Part shown: positions 1 through 6,966 of the stretch, in pieces
How positions within the stretch are numbered: the first letter of the stretch is position 1
How the letters are laid out: every line of letters starts with the position of its first letter
NCBI GenBank assembly: GCA_001797745.1
Contig: MGQF01000061.1
Span: forward strand, 1 to 12,263
Direction of reading: 5' to 3'
DNA from: Deltaproteobacteria bacterium RBG_13_52_11
GTDB taxonomy: Bacteria; Desulfobacterota; B13-G15; RBG-16-54-18
Length of the DNA stretch: 12,263 bases
Position numbers and translations under genes: made by a program
The notes under the pieces: model-generated
The model's input: only the letters and a program-made list of their open reading frames with translations
Databases searched by the model: none
Told to the model about the DNA's origin: nothing

Positions 1-53
1 CGAAGAAATCCATTATGATGGGGTTGGTTGCTTAGCGTGAACAATGAAGGGGT

Positions 54-347
54 CTACGGCTCCGAGCCTTCCTCACCTTTTAATGACCCCAGCTCCGTTC
101 TCAACGCCTTCGCCTCTCTTTGCTGCTTATTGAGCTGTAGCCGGAGCCTGATGATGGTCAATCCACCCCCTACGAGGCCAATGACGATCCCCAGAAATAC
201 CGAGGCCAGGACCACGATGAAGAGGGGCGCCTGGACGTCTTCGACCAGGCCGTAATAGCGGAGCGTTACCTCATCCACATTTTGGAGGCAGAAGGTGAGG
301 GCGAAGAAAAAAAGGAGGGCGATGAAGAGGGCCTTGATTATCTGCAT
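54..347 (-). CDS. LapA-domain (DUF1049-type) inner-membrane protein
   Basis: This 97-residue protein has the layout of the LapA domain family. A first membrane helix spans about residues 5-22. A short periplasmic stretch follows (QNVDEVTLRYYGL, near residues 22-34). A second, glycine-rich membrane helix spans about 41-66, and the C-terminal tail (about 67-90) is basic and probably coiled coil. In Enterobacteria, family members (LapA/YciS) work with LapB in lipopolysaccharide assembly; the role here is inferred from family only, and no lapB is in the window. The ATG lies 3 nt after the stop of the upstream HIT gene with only a weak AGG ahead of it, so translation is probably coupled. The gene is complete. 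Family call is fairly sure, function less so. Confidence 0.8.
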   Translation of the reverse strand: MQIIKALFIALLFFFALTFCLQNVDEVTLRYYGLVEDVQAPLFIVVLASVFLGIVIGLVGGGLTIIRLRLQLNKQQREAKALRTELGSLKGEEGSEP

Positions 348-350
348 TGC

Positions 351-833
351 CTAAAAATCCTTAAAGACCTGTGAGAGCCGCTTATAGGTCTCCGCCAGGT
401 GCTCGGGGATGACGCGCGTATCCGCCAACACCGGCATGTAATTGGTGTCCCCTTCCCACCGGGGGACGATGTGAAAATGGAGATGATCCTCAACCCCTGC
501 CCCTGCCACCTTCCCCAGATTGACCCCGATATTGAACCCATGGGGGGAGAGGACCTTCCTGAGGAGGACGACAGAACGCTGTATGGCGGCCATGAGGTCG
601 TTCATCTCTTCCGGCTTCAGATCCTCCAAAAATCCAACGTGGCGTTTGGTGGCGACCATCAGGTGGCCGTTGTTATACGGATATTTGTTTAACATGACGA
701 TGGTGCGTTTTCCCCGGTGGAGGACGAGGCGCTCACTATCATCCCCGTGGTGCTGCCTGTTACAGAAGATGCAGCCGTCCTCTTTATTGTTTACTATATA
801 CGATATTCTCCATGGGGCCCATAATTGCTGCAT
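351..833 (-). CDS. HIT-family nucleotide phosphorylase/hydrolase
   Basis: A complete 160-residue HIT-superfamily protein. The start MQQLWAPWRISYI is typical of the bacterial Ap4A-phosphorylase-like branch. A CIFC pair at 21-24 is a probable zinc site, and NKYPYNNGHLMV at 49-60 forms the conserved strand region. The histidine triad DHLHFHIVPRW gives H117, H119 and H121, one of which is expected to be the catalytic nucleophile. HIT enzymes act on the alpha phosphate of (di)nucleotides such as Ap4A or AMP-lysine in the cytoplasm; the exact substrate cannot be read from sequence. A GGAG sits 8 nt before the ATG. The gene is followed after 3 nt by the lapA-like gene, forming a two-gene unit with a predicted promoter at 856-885. 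Confidence 0.93.
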   Translation of the reverse strand: MQQLWAPWRISYIVNNKEDGCIFCNRQHHGDDSERLVLHRGKRTIVMLNKYPYNNGHLMVATKRHVGFLEDLKPEEMNDLMAAIQRSVVLLRKVLSPHGFNIGVNLGKVAGAGVEDHLHFHIVPRWEGDTNYMPVLADTRVIPEHLAETYKRLSQVFKDF

Positions 834-855
834 ATAATTGCTCCGCGGTAGGGAT

Positions 856-885
856 ATGGTACCCCGTGAGAAGGGGAAAAGTCAA
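856..885 (-). promoter_or_regulatory. Predicted sigma70-type promoter of the HIT-lapA unit
   Basis: On the minus strand, TTGACT (885-880) is followed after 18 nt by TACCAT (861-856), about 23 nt before the HIT start codon. The -35 matches 5 of 6 consensus bases and the -10 matches 4 of 6. Its position between the vapC stop and the HIT start is right for a separate promoter, but the -10 is weak. Confidence 0.4.
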
Positions 886-903
886 ACCCTTTCTCCTATT
901 CTC

Positions 904-1305
904 CTATTCTTTACTCCAATTCTCTATCTTTAATCCCTTAATCCTGCGAAAGTGTTTTTCATTGCTTGTTACTAATGTATAATTCATCGTCAGGGCAGTG
1001 GAAGCAATTAACAGGTCCATATCATCTACAGGGCTACCGGCTTTTTGAATAGCGGCTTTTATGTCGCTAAACGTTTCTATAACTGCTTTATCTATGCCAA
1101 AAATAGGGAATAACTCCTTTATCCGGTAGACAACGGCAAGGTTCTTCTCTACATTCTTTGACTTCTTCGCGCCAAAAAGCAATTCGCCATAGGTAATGAC
1201 GGAAATCGCTTTAGGAATATGCTCATTCTGTAAAAAGCGACTCCGAACAATACTGTTTCCTTTTATGCTGTAGATGATAATATCGGTATCAATCAAATAT
1301 GACAT
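904..1305 (-). CDS. vapC: VapC-type PIN-domain ribonuclease toxin
   Basis: A 133-residue PIN-domain protein, the usual length for VapC toxins, which are Mg-dependent RNases often targeting tRNA or rRNA. Acidic residues expected in the active site are visible: D6 and D8 in LIDTDI, E41 in TYGELLFG, D95/D97 in VDDMDLLIAS, with the family's TSNEKHF segment (about 113-119) after them. The gene overlaps the antitoxin gene upstream by 17 nt in a different frame, the typical coupled antitoxin-first order. The pair is AT-richer than the ATPase and HIT genes on each side, which fits horizontal gain. The toxin looks intact. The RNA target cannot be inferred. Confidence 0.9.
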   Translation of the reverse strand: MSYLIDTDIIIYSIKGNSIVRSRFLQNEHIPKAISVITYGELLFGAKKSKNVEKNLAVVYRIKELFPIFGIDKAVIETFSDIKAAIQKAGSPVDDMDLLIASTALTMNYTLVTSNEKHFRRIKGLKIENWSKE

Positions 1306-1567
1306 GCTCTACCCCAAATCGCTTGCTGTTCCTTCTCTTCTTCTTTATGTCATGAATAATCTCGTCAGCTGTCCGGTCATCGTCCCACGAATCCGATAGC
1401 GATAAAAACTCCCTGGTAGGGTTATTTTTAAAGAGGGCCGGATTCAATAGATATTTCTCTAAAATAGAGATAACCTCCTGACTTAATGAACGATTTTCTG
1501 CTTGAGCAAGCTCTTTGAGGGAAGCGTATAATCTATCATCTATATCTCGCACTTGCAGGATAGCCAT
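1289..1567 (-). CDS. vapB: VapB/FitA-like ribbon-helix-helix antitoxin
   Basis: A 92-residue antitoxin. The N-terminus has the FitA-type ribbon-helix-helix layout: strand AILQVRDID (about 2-10), helix DRLYASLKELAQAEN, the turn residues RSLSQ, then helix EVISILEKYL, ending near residue 40. The C-terminal half contains SDSWDDDRTADEIIHDIKKKR, a pattern common in antitoxins whose tail wraps a PIN toxin. It should dimerise, bind its own promoter and neutralise VapC. A strong GAGGAGG lies about 9 nt before the ATG. The last 17 nt are shared with the start of vapC. Confidence 0.88.
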   Translation of the reverse strand: MAILQVRDIDDRLYASLKELAQAENRSLSQEVISILEKYLLNPALFKNNPTREFLSLSDSWDDDRTADEIIHDIKKKRRNSKRFGVEHVIFD

Positions 1568-1586
1568 GACTACACCTCCTCAAATA

Positions 1587-1615
1587 ACGATACACACATA
1601 TTCATGAAATGTCAA
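1587..1615 (-). promoter_or_regulatory. Predicted vapBC promoter with possible autoregulatory site
   Basis: On the minus strand a perfect TTGACA (1615-1610) is followed after 17 nt by TATCGT (1592-1587), about 20 nt upstream of the vapB start. The palindrome TTCATGAA (1601-1608) lies in the spacer, where a VapBC complex could occlude RNA polymerase; the operator role is inference. Confidence 0.55.
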
Positions 1616-1676
1616 CCAAATTGCATGAAAAGATTTATGTGTCGGCATTAAAAAGATATGGTTACGATATGCTATC

Positions 1677-3998
1677 TTATGAGAATATCCCCGGGATTTC
1701 CACGTAATTGACTTTGTTGTTCTTTATTTGCTGCTTGAGGGCCTCCCTTATCTCGCCCTTTGCACTGAAATAGATGACCTGCCATCCCCATTCGGCAATC
1801 CTGCGGAGCATCTCGATTTGCCTCCCTAATCTCACGGGATCTGCCTTGATAAAGGGGTCATCCATGATGAAAAACCCCTTCTTGCCCTCTAAGATATTCT
1901 CGCCGAGGGCGAGGCGGATGGAGAGATATAATTGGTCGTAGGCGCCGCCTGAAAGCTGCTCGGCTTCCAGGATCACGCCGTCCTTGCGCCTTACTTCGAT
2001 ACACCCCTTTTCCCGATTATAGAGCACAGCATCGTACATGCCGTCTGTTATCTCGCTGAAATAGTTCGCGACGGGGCTTTCCTTGCCAAAGAGCTCGGCG
2101 ACCTTCTCCCGCTCCTCCGCTTCGATCGCCTCAAAAATTGCCATGACCTTTAAGACTGAGTCCCTTGTGTCTTCATTGCCGCTTATAAATTCGCCGAGTT
2201 TCACGCGGATGGCCTCTAAATCAACTGTCGTCTTACAATGGAGGTAATCCGTTTTCAACTGAAGGATCTTATTTGTCTCCCTCTCGATCTCTTCGAGGCG
2301 CTTTCTCAATGCAGCCATCCTGTCGTGTGAGGCGGCCAATCTCACCTCGGCCGCGCTCTTTGCATCCTTCAAGCGGGTAACGGCGCTCTCATCATATTCG
2401 ATCCCGTGCGATTGATCCCGATACTGCTCAAGGGTCTTCAGTTCTTGCTGCCAGAACGCAATGTTATCCTTCACCGTTTCGCCCTTTGTCCCCAAGCGGT
2501 CCCGCAAGATGCCTCGTTCTACGCCTATCGATTGCTCATGTTGCTGCCTTGATTTCAGTTCCTGCTCGTAGTCTTGCCTCGATTCGATTCCCGATTTTCT
2601 CCTGATATCGTCTATCCGCCCTTGTGTGTCCTTGATCTTTTTTTCCGCATCCGGTATGGCCCTGTTCTGCAATTCGGCTATGCCCTGTTCCAAGTTCTCC
2701 TTTCGCCTCGTTATCTCCTGTATCTCGTCAGCCCTCTTACGAAGCTCTTCGTCAAACTGCTGGATGAGGGCATAGGCCTTCTCCATTGTCTTGGCGCTCA
2801 ATTCAAATTTGGCAAGGGTAAGCTTGATTCTTTCAAATGCCCCTGTTGACCATGCCTGATCGTGCACTTGTTGGAACTGAGGCATGAAGAGCGCAAGGGC
2901 CGCCATAAAAAAAAGCGGGGCAGCAATATAAAAGGGGATCGACGGCCTGAAGATGAGCCCAAGCAGGGCGATCCCGAGCAGCAGGGCGGCGACGATGCCC
3001 ATCCGCAGGTAGGCCGAAGCCCTTTGCTCCCTCTCTATCCCCTCCCCTTGCTTCATCTCGTAGAGGTTCAATTCGGCCTTCACCGCGTCCAATGCCTTCT
3101 TTCGATCTTCAAAGGTGCGAAACTCCCGTAGCTTTTCCTGTAGGGTCTTGTTGGTTTCTTTGAGTTCCTTCTCATTGCCCTTCAGTTTGGCAGTTAGGTT
3201 TTCCCTCTCTTCCATACGATACTGGATATCTCTCTCACCATCTCTCCATAATTGTGCATCGGCCTCCGTGTACAATTCTAATTGTTCCCTCTTCTCCAAG
3301 GCCGTTATGAGCCGGGCCAGCGCCTCCTTGCCCTTTTTGTGCGTCTCTCGTTTGCGGGCATCCGCGAGGCGTTCAAGGTCATGCTCAATCCCCTCGATCT
3401 CCTCCTGAAGCCTTACCGTGTCTGCCTCCAGCTCATCGAATTTCTCCCCTCTCATCTCTTGGGACAGGCCCTCGATATTCACCAACAGGACCTTGGCCCC
3501 CTCTATCCTCGTCTTCAGTGCCTCGTCTTTAATATCGCGGAACATACCGCCTGGCGTTATCCTCCCTATCTCCCGCAGTGCCTCCTTTGTTTTAAGAATC
3601 TCCTCGGTCCGCAGGCCCGTCAGCCGGTTGGTCACCGTAGTATAGAACTCGCTTTCACGCGCAATGGAGAGATCACTGTCCCTGATGATGAAGATATTGC
3701 GATACTCCGAGGCGGTTATCGCGGCAACTTTTGTCAAGTCCCCCCTGTCGGGAATTTTGATCTCCTTACCGTCGTCTCCTTCTATGACGCAATAGCCTTC
3801 CGGGCTCTCCTCCACACGATCTATGATGCGCCCAAAATCCCTCACATTGCGCCCCAGCAGGAGCTTTACGAGGGCATCGACGGTGAGGGTCTTGCCTGCC
3901 TCGTTCTTCCCCACAAAAAGATTAAAGGGGTGGGACAGCGTGTAGGTCATCTCCTGCAGGGGGCCATATCGTTTGATAAAGAATTCCTTTATCCTCAT
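1677..3998 (-). CDS. SMC-like ATPase of the YhaN/SbcC type with a central membrane hairpin
   Basis: A 773-residue SMC/Rad50-like protein. N-terminal head: MRIKEFFIKRYGPL, then Walker A GKNEAGKT at 30-37. Long charged coiled coils run at about 160-325 and 380-590. The C-terminal head has the ABC signature LSGGAYDQ (682-689) and the Walker B-like IMDDPF (711-716), where Asp714 sits in the usual catalytic-Glu position, as in YhaN-type proteins. The VIYFSAKGE segment (741-749) shows no His at the usual switch-histidine place. The coil apex lacks a CxxC zinc hook and instead has two hydrophobic segments (about 333-350 and 354-373), predicting a membrane hairpin. It overlaps the metallophosphoesterase gene by 4 nt (ATGA), so the two are expected to form an SbcCD/YhaNO-like DNA-processing complex. 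It is shorter than E. coli SbcC. Confidence 0.88.
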   Translation of the reverse strand: MRIKEFFIKRYGPLQEMTYTLSHPFNLFVGKNEAGKTLTVDALVKLLLGRNVRDFGRIIDRVEESPEGYCVIEGDDGKEIKIPDRGDLTKVAAITASEYRNIFIIRDSDLSIARESEFYTTVTNRLTGLRTEEILKTKEALREIGRITPGGMFRDIKDEALKTRIEGAKVLLVNIEGLSQEMRGEKFDELEADTVRLQEEIEGIEHDLERLADARKRETHKKGKEALARLITALEKREQLELYTEADAQLWRDGERDIQYRMEERENLTAKLKGNEKELKETNKTLQEKLREFRTFEDRKKALDAVKAELNLYEMKQGEGIEREQRASAYLRMGIVAALLLGIALLGLIFRPSIPFYIAAPLFFMAALALFMPQFQQVHDQAWSTGAFERIKLTLAKFELSAKTMEKAYALIQQFDEELRKRADEIQEITRRKENLEQGIAELQNRAIPDAEKKIKDTQGRIDDIRRKSGIESRQDYEQELKSRQQHEQSIGVERGILRDRLGTKGETVKDNIAFWQQELKTLEQYRDQSHGIEYDESAVTRLKDAKSAAEVRLAASHDRMAALRKRLEEIERETNKILQLKTDYLHCKTTVDLEAIRVKLGEFISGNEDTRDSVLKVMAIFEAIEAEEREKVAELFGKESPVANYFSEITDGMYDAVLYNREKGCIEVRRKDGVILEAEQLSGGAYDQLYLSIRLALGENILEGKKGFFIMDDPFIKADPVRLGRQIEMLRRIAEWGWQVIYFSAKGEIREALKQQIKNNKVNYVEIPGIFS

Positions 3999-5056
3999 AG
4001 CCGCGCTTCCATCATGGCCCTGATCGCTATCTCCTGCATGTGTTTCTTTTTATCCGCGTCATAGTCGGCCTGCTCAAGCTTCGTTAAAAAACCCTTGAAT
4101 AAGTCATCTTCCAGTATCGTCCTGATATCCCTGAATTCATAACGCTCCTCAACCGTCCTGTCTCGGATGACCTTCCGCACATTTTTTACAAACTCCTCCT
4201 CCGTCATCCCGATGGCCTCTCCGTTGATAAACCCCGTAACAATAAGAATGACCCGGGCGTTCGCGTGCAATGAACGCAAGCGCTCTTCCACCTGCTTGAT
4301 GGGGTCTTTGCCGGTAAAGGGATCACACGCGATAACCACTTCTTCAAAATGAGGGGTGTCAAGAAGATGTTCCTGCGGCGGCTTGCCGACCTCAAAGAGG
4401 TTGATCCGCCTCCGGCCCATCTCCCTTTTCGTTATGGAAACGGGAGAGCCGGGATAGACGAAATATCCTCCACCCGCCAACTGCCAGACATCAAAGCGCC
4501 TATGGAAGTGACCGGCGAGGACATAATCGACCTTGAGATCGTTAAAATAGGAGAGCCTCATCGGCATATACCGTTCGTCGCCTTCGTCGCCGAAATCGCT
4601 CCTGGAAAAGAAGGCATCGAGGAGCTCTCCATGATAGAGCATGATGTGTTTCTTGTCGGGGGTCAGCAGCCGGGCCAACGAATGGAGTTGATGAAGCGTT
4701 TTTTCTCCCACTGCCGGCTCGAAAGGGATCCCCCATATCGTTATATCCTTGTATTCAAAGGGCCTGTTCAAGTCGGTGAGGATGTAGGTATCTTCACCGA
4801 AATACATCCCACCGGCATAAGCGTCTCTGTCGTGATTCCCGGGGATAAGGCAGATCCGAAAGCCGGAATCGGAGAAGAGCGTTCGAATATGAGGCCTGAG
4901 GTCTTCCGCGTTGATGCCTCTGTCAAAGAGGTCGCCGCTGATCACGAAGATATCTATCCCTTCCGCCTTGCCTATGGCGATGAGCCTTTGGAGGGCCTGC
5001 CATCTCTCATCGCCATGTTCTTTGAGATGGATATCTGCTGTATGGAGTATCTTCAT
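3995..5056 (-). CDS. SbcD/YhaO-like metallophosphoesterase, probable nuclease subunit
   Basis: A 353-residue calcineurin-type phosphoesterase with every metal-site motif in order: D8 and H10 (ADIHL), D42 (SGDLFD), N74-H75-D76 (PGNHD), H142 (LYHGE), and H183 and H185 (GHFHRR). A PGS turn follows at 202-204. The first 210 residues or so are the catalytic domain; the remaining 140 resemble the capping and ATPase-contact region of SbcD/Mre11-like proteins, though that part is not strongly diagnostic. Expected activity is Mn-dependent DNA exo/endonuclease in partnership with the overlapping ATPase gene. The start is 32 nt after the nadA stop, with only a weak AGGG upstream, so it is probably transcribed with nadA. 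It is slightly shorter than E. coli SbcD. Confidence 0.9.
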   Translation of the reverse strand: MKILHTADIHLKEHGDERWQALQRLIAIGKAEGIDIFVISGDLFDRGINAEDLRPHIRTLFSDSGFRICLIPGNHDRDAYAGGMYFGEDTYILTDLNRPFEYKDITIWGIPFEPAVGEKTLHQLHSLARLLTPDKKHIMLYHGELLDAFFSRSDFGDEGDERYMPMRLSYFNDLKVDYVLAGHFHRRFDVWQLAGGGYFVYPGSPVSITKREMGRRRINLFEVGKPPQEHLLDTPHFEEVVIACDPFTGKDPIKQVEERLRSLHANARVILIVTGFINGEAIGMTEEEFVKNVRKVIRDRTVEERYEFRDIRTILEDDLFKGFLTKLEQADYDADKKKHMQEIAIRAMMEARL

Positions 5057-5088
5057 CTTACGTTAACCCTGATAAAACAGCATACCCT

Positions 5089-6000
5089 TCATTGAACGTT
5101 CAGCATCCTCTCGAGGGTCGTCCTCGCTTTTATAAGGATTGCTTCTTCAATCTCGATGGCGTACTGCATTTTTTCGAGGGCGTGGTATACACTTTCCAGT
5201 CTTGTTTTTTTCATGTTCGGGCAGATAAGGCCCTGCGACAAGAGGTAAAAGGTCTTCTCGGGATTATCTTTTTTGAGCCTGTAGAGGACACCCATTTCGG
5301 TGCCTATGATAAATTTTTTCCCTGGCGAGGCAGTGGCAAAGTCGATTATTTGTTTCGTGCTGCCGACAAAGTCGGCCAGCTCAACCACCTCAGGCCTGCA
5401 TTCAGGGTGTACCAAGATCACGGCGTCGGGGTGGGCCTCTTTCGCCTTCTGCACTTCTTTTGAGGTGACTCTATGGTGGGTCACGCAGAATCCGTCCCAG
5501 ATGATCATCTTTTTTTCGGGGACCTTCTTTTGAATGTAATCTCCCAGATTTTTATCGGGCACGAAGATGATCTCTTCTTCCGCCAGTGACTGTATTACCT
5601 TCACCGCGTTAGAAGAGGTGCAGCAGATATCGCACTCGGCCTTTACCTCTGCGGAGGTGTTGATATAACACACAACGGCAGCACGCGGGTGATTACGCTT
5701 CATCTCTCTCAAGCCTTTGGCATCCACCATATCGGCCATGGGGCATCCGGCATGGATCTCGGGGAGCAGTACCGTTTTTTGAAGAGATAACATTTTTGCG
5801 CTTTCAGCCATAAAATGGACACCACAAAAGACAATGACATCCCGGGGGCTTGAGGCGCAGTATTTGCTGAGGGCAAAGGAATCCCCTACCACGTCGGCTA
5901 TTTCCTGCACCTCGTCTATCTGGTAATTGTGCGCGCAGATGACGGCATTTCTCTGTCGTTTTAATTCGAGGATGTTTCTTGTTAATTCCTTTTTATCCAT
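5089..6000 (-). CDS. nadA: Quinolinate synthase
   Basis: A complete 303-residue NadA, close in length to the short-form enzymes of thermophiles. It condenses iminoaspartate with dihydroxyacetone phosphate to quinolinate in de novo NAD synthesis, using an oxygen-sensitive [4Fe-4S] cluster. Three cysteines sit at the expected spacing for cluster ligands: C86 (AGCPMADM), C172 (DGFCVTHH) and C260 (LICPNMKK). AHNYQ (23-27), VVGDSFALS (38-46), NTSAEVK (114-120) and TSSNAVK (128-134) are family signatures. No nadB or nadC is in the window. An AGGTGA lies about 9 nt before the ATG. The gene heads a probable operon with the metallophosphoesterase and ATPase genes, an unusual pairing with no established functional link. 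Confidence 0.96.
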   Translation of the reverse strand: MDKKELTRNILELKRQRNAVICAHNYQIDEVQEIADVVGDSFALSKYCASSPRDVIVFCGVHFMAESAKMLSLQKTVLLPEIHAGCPMADMVDAKGLREMKRNHPRAAVVCYINTSAEVKAECDICCTSSNAVKVIQSLAEEEIIFVPDKNLGDYIQKKVPEKKMIIWDGFCVTHHRVTSKEVQKAKEAHPDAVILVHPECRPEVVELADFVGSTKQIIDFATASPGKKFIIGTEMGVLYRLKKDNPEKTFYLLSQGLICPNMKKTRLESVYHALEKMQYAIEIEEAILIKARTTLERMLNVQ

Positions 6001-6095
6001 TTCTGTTGCTCACCTGTATACATTCCATCGATTCAAGGGTAGAGTTTTGTGCAATGAATTTTTTATCCTTCAGCATCCCGGATATCCAGCCTCGT

Positions 6096-6130
6096 TTCCC
6101 TCCACTTCGATGTAATCATGTGGAAGGGAA
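6096..6130 (-). promoter_or_regulatory. Hairpin in the nadA leader
   Basis: Arms at 6096-6105 (TTCCCTCCAC on the plus strand) and 6120-6130 pair over 10 bp with one bulged base and a 14-nt loop. It lies about 100 nt upstream of nadA. A second, weaker stem (CTCGG at 6150-6154 with CCGAG at 6172-6176) lies further upstream. I do not recognise a known NAD-sensing riboswitch in it, and I found no convincing nadA promoter, so its role is open. Confidence 0.35.
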
Positions 6131-6207
6131 GGTGGATGGCGGATGAACCCTCGGCAACAGCGACAGCGGCCCCGAGAGGAAATTGTAGACGCCTCGCCCC
6201 ATTAAAA

Positions 6208-6234
6208 GATAGGCAGGCCGATGGCCTGCCTATC
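6208..6234 (-). terminator. Intrinsic terminator of the HNH gene
   Basis: A perfect 12-bp stem (GATAGGCAGGCC, 6208-6219, paired with 6223-6234) closes a 3-nt loop. Reading the minus strand, the stem is followed by TTTTAAT. It lies 27 nt beyond the HNH stop codon at 6261-6263, so it should end HNH transcription before nadA. Confidence 0.85.
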
Positions 6235-6260
6235 ATAGATAGCGGCGACGTTACAAGGGT

Positions 6261-6785
6261 CTATGTCTCGAGCTCCACATTCCAGTAGAGGTAGTCGAAC
6301 CACGACTCAGGGGCCTGCTTGACGTTGATGGTGATTCGCAAGATGGGGAGCCACTCCGGCTTGATAGGTCGGCGCAAGAGCTTCATCCCCGCTTCTTGCG
6401 GGGTCTTTCCCCCCTTCTTTCGGTTACAGTCCATGCAACAGGTGACGATATTGTTCCACTCGGTCCGCCCCCCCATCGAGCGGGGGACCACATGGTCATA
6501 GGTCAGTTCCTCGCTGGAGAGCTTGTTCCCGCAATACTGACACTGATTTTTGTCCCGGGCGTAGATGTTCTGGCGGGAGAACTTTACTCCTCCCTTCTTC
6601 TTACGCACGTACCTGATGAGCCGGATGATGGAGGGGATCCTGATGGTAAAGGAGATACTTCGTACCTCTCGATCGTATTCCTCGATGACCTCCACCTTAC
6701 CCAACGTGACCAGGGTAATGGCCTTCTTCCACGAAACCACCCGCAGAGGTTCATAGGTAGCGTTTAAAAGCAGGGCGTGCTCCAT
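6261..6785 (-). CDS. HNH endonuclease-domain protein
   Basis: A 174-residue protein of a widespread single-gene bacterial HNH family. The N-terminus MEHALLLNATYEPLRVVSW and a middle segment about residues 45-75 (IRIPSIIRLI, then GGVKFSRQNIYARD) are typical of this family. The HNH fold is seen in C82-C85 (CQYC), TYDHVVPRSMGG with D97-H98, WNNIVTCC with N111/N112, and C117-C120 followed by N121 (CMDCN), so both the zinc-finger cysteines and the catalytic His are present. The biological role of this family is not established, and there is no adjacent methylase or phage gene. Its own promoter lies at 6822-6851 and its terminator at 6208-6234, so it appears monocistronic. A GAGG lies about 8 nt before the ATG. 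Confidence 0.9.
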   Translation of the reverse strand: MEHALLLNATYEPLRVVSWKKAITLVTLGKVEVIEEYDREVRSISFTIRIPSIIRLIRYVRKKKGGVKFSRQNIYARDKNQCQYCGNKLSSEELTYDHVVPRSMGGRTEWNNIVTCCMDCNRKKGGKTPQEAGMKLLRRPIKPEWLPILRITINVKQAPESWFDYLYWNVELET

Positions 6786-6821
6786 CTCTCGACCTCATTG
6801 CAAGCTCATGACATCACATAT

Positions 6822-6851
6822 CTTATACCCTTTTTCCCCCTTTTCTGTCAA
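6822..6851 (-). promoter_or_regulatory. Predicted HNH gene promoter
   Basis: On the minus strand a perfect TTGACA (6851-6846), an 18-nt spacer and TATAAG (6827-6822), about 37 nt before the HNH start. The spacer is made of A-runs, GGGGG and GGG blocks and is nearly the same as that of the divergent fabH promoter. Confidence 0.75.
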
Positions 6852-6887
6852 GGCCCTCGTAGGTATTTCTCCCCGGGCTCTTTTTCA

Positions 6888-6915
6888 TTGACAAAAAGGG
6901 GGACAAGGGTATATT
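6888..6915 (+). promoter_or_regulatory. Predicted fabH promoter
   Basis: A perfect TTGACA (6888-6893), a 16-nt spacer with GGGGG and GGG blocks, and TATATT (6910-6915), about 51 nt before the fabH ATG. It is divergent from the HNH promoter; the two -35 boxes are 36 bp apart. Confidence 0.7.
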
Positions 6916-6966
6916 TTTTAGTGCCTTGCCACAGTATTGATAAATTCCCAATCAGGGGGAAAAGGA

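Larger units (their letters stand above)
6822..6915. repeat. Inverted pair of near-identical promoter segments
   Basis: The arm at 6851-6822 (minus strand) and the arm at 6888-6915 (plus strand) share the order TTGACA, A-run, GGGGG, short A-rich block, GGG, TATA. They differ by two inserted bases, one in each A-rich block, one C/A substitution and the end of the -10 box. The arms are about 30 and 28 bp, separated by 36 bp. A shared control protein or a local inverted duplication could explain this. Confidence 0.7.

Noticed and set aside
1653..1678. AAGATA/TATCTT stem at the end of the ATPase gene as a terminator
   Set aside because: A 6-bp, mostly A-T stem with a 14-nt loop that overlaps the stop codon; too weak to call despite the following T-run.
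3282..4064. Long open frame (260 codons) antisense to the ATPase and phosphoesterase genes
   Set aside because: It lies opposite well-supported genes, has no recognisable domain, and is explained by codon bias of the real frame.
904..5056. A multi-gene phage-defence island formed by vapBC, the nuclease and the ATPase
   Set aside because: vapBC has its own promoter and composition, and no other defence or mobile genes are present; adjacency alone does not support one system.
4349..5095. Long open frame (248 codons) antisense to the phosphoesterase gene
   Set aside because: The sense strand has all metallophosphoesterase motifs in order; the antisense product shows none.
6063..6119. 18-residue open frame in the nadA leader as a leader peptide
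   Set aside because: No ribosome site, its start is inside the loop of the hairpin, and nothing in it suggests attenuation.
6937..6966. TTG at 6937 as the fabH start
   Set aside because: The strong ribosome site lies between it and ATG 6967, and the family starts at MKRVGIIGTGSYLP.
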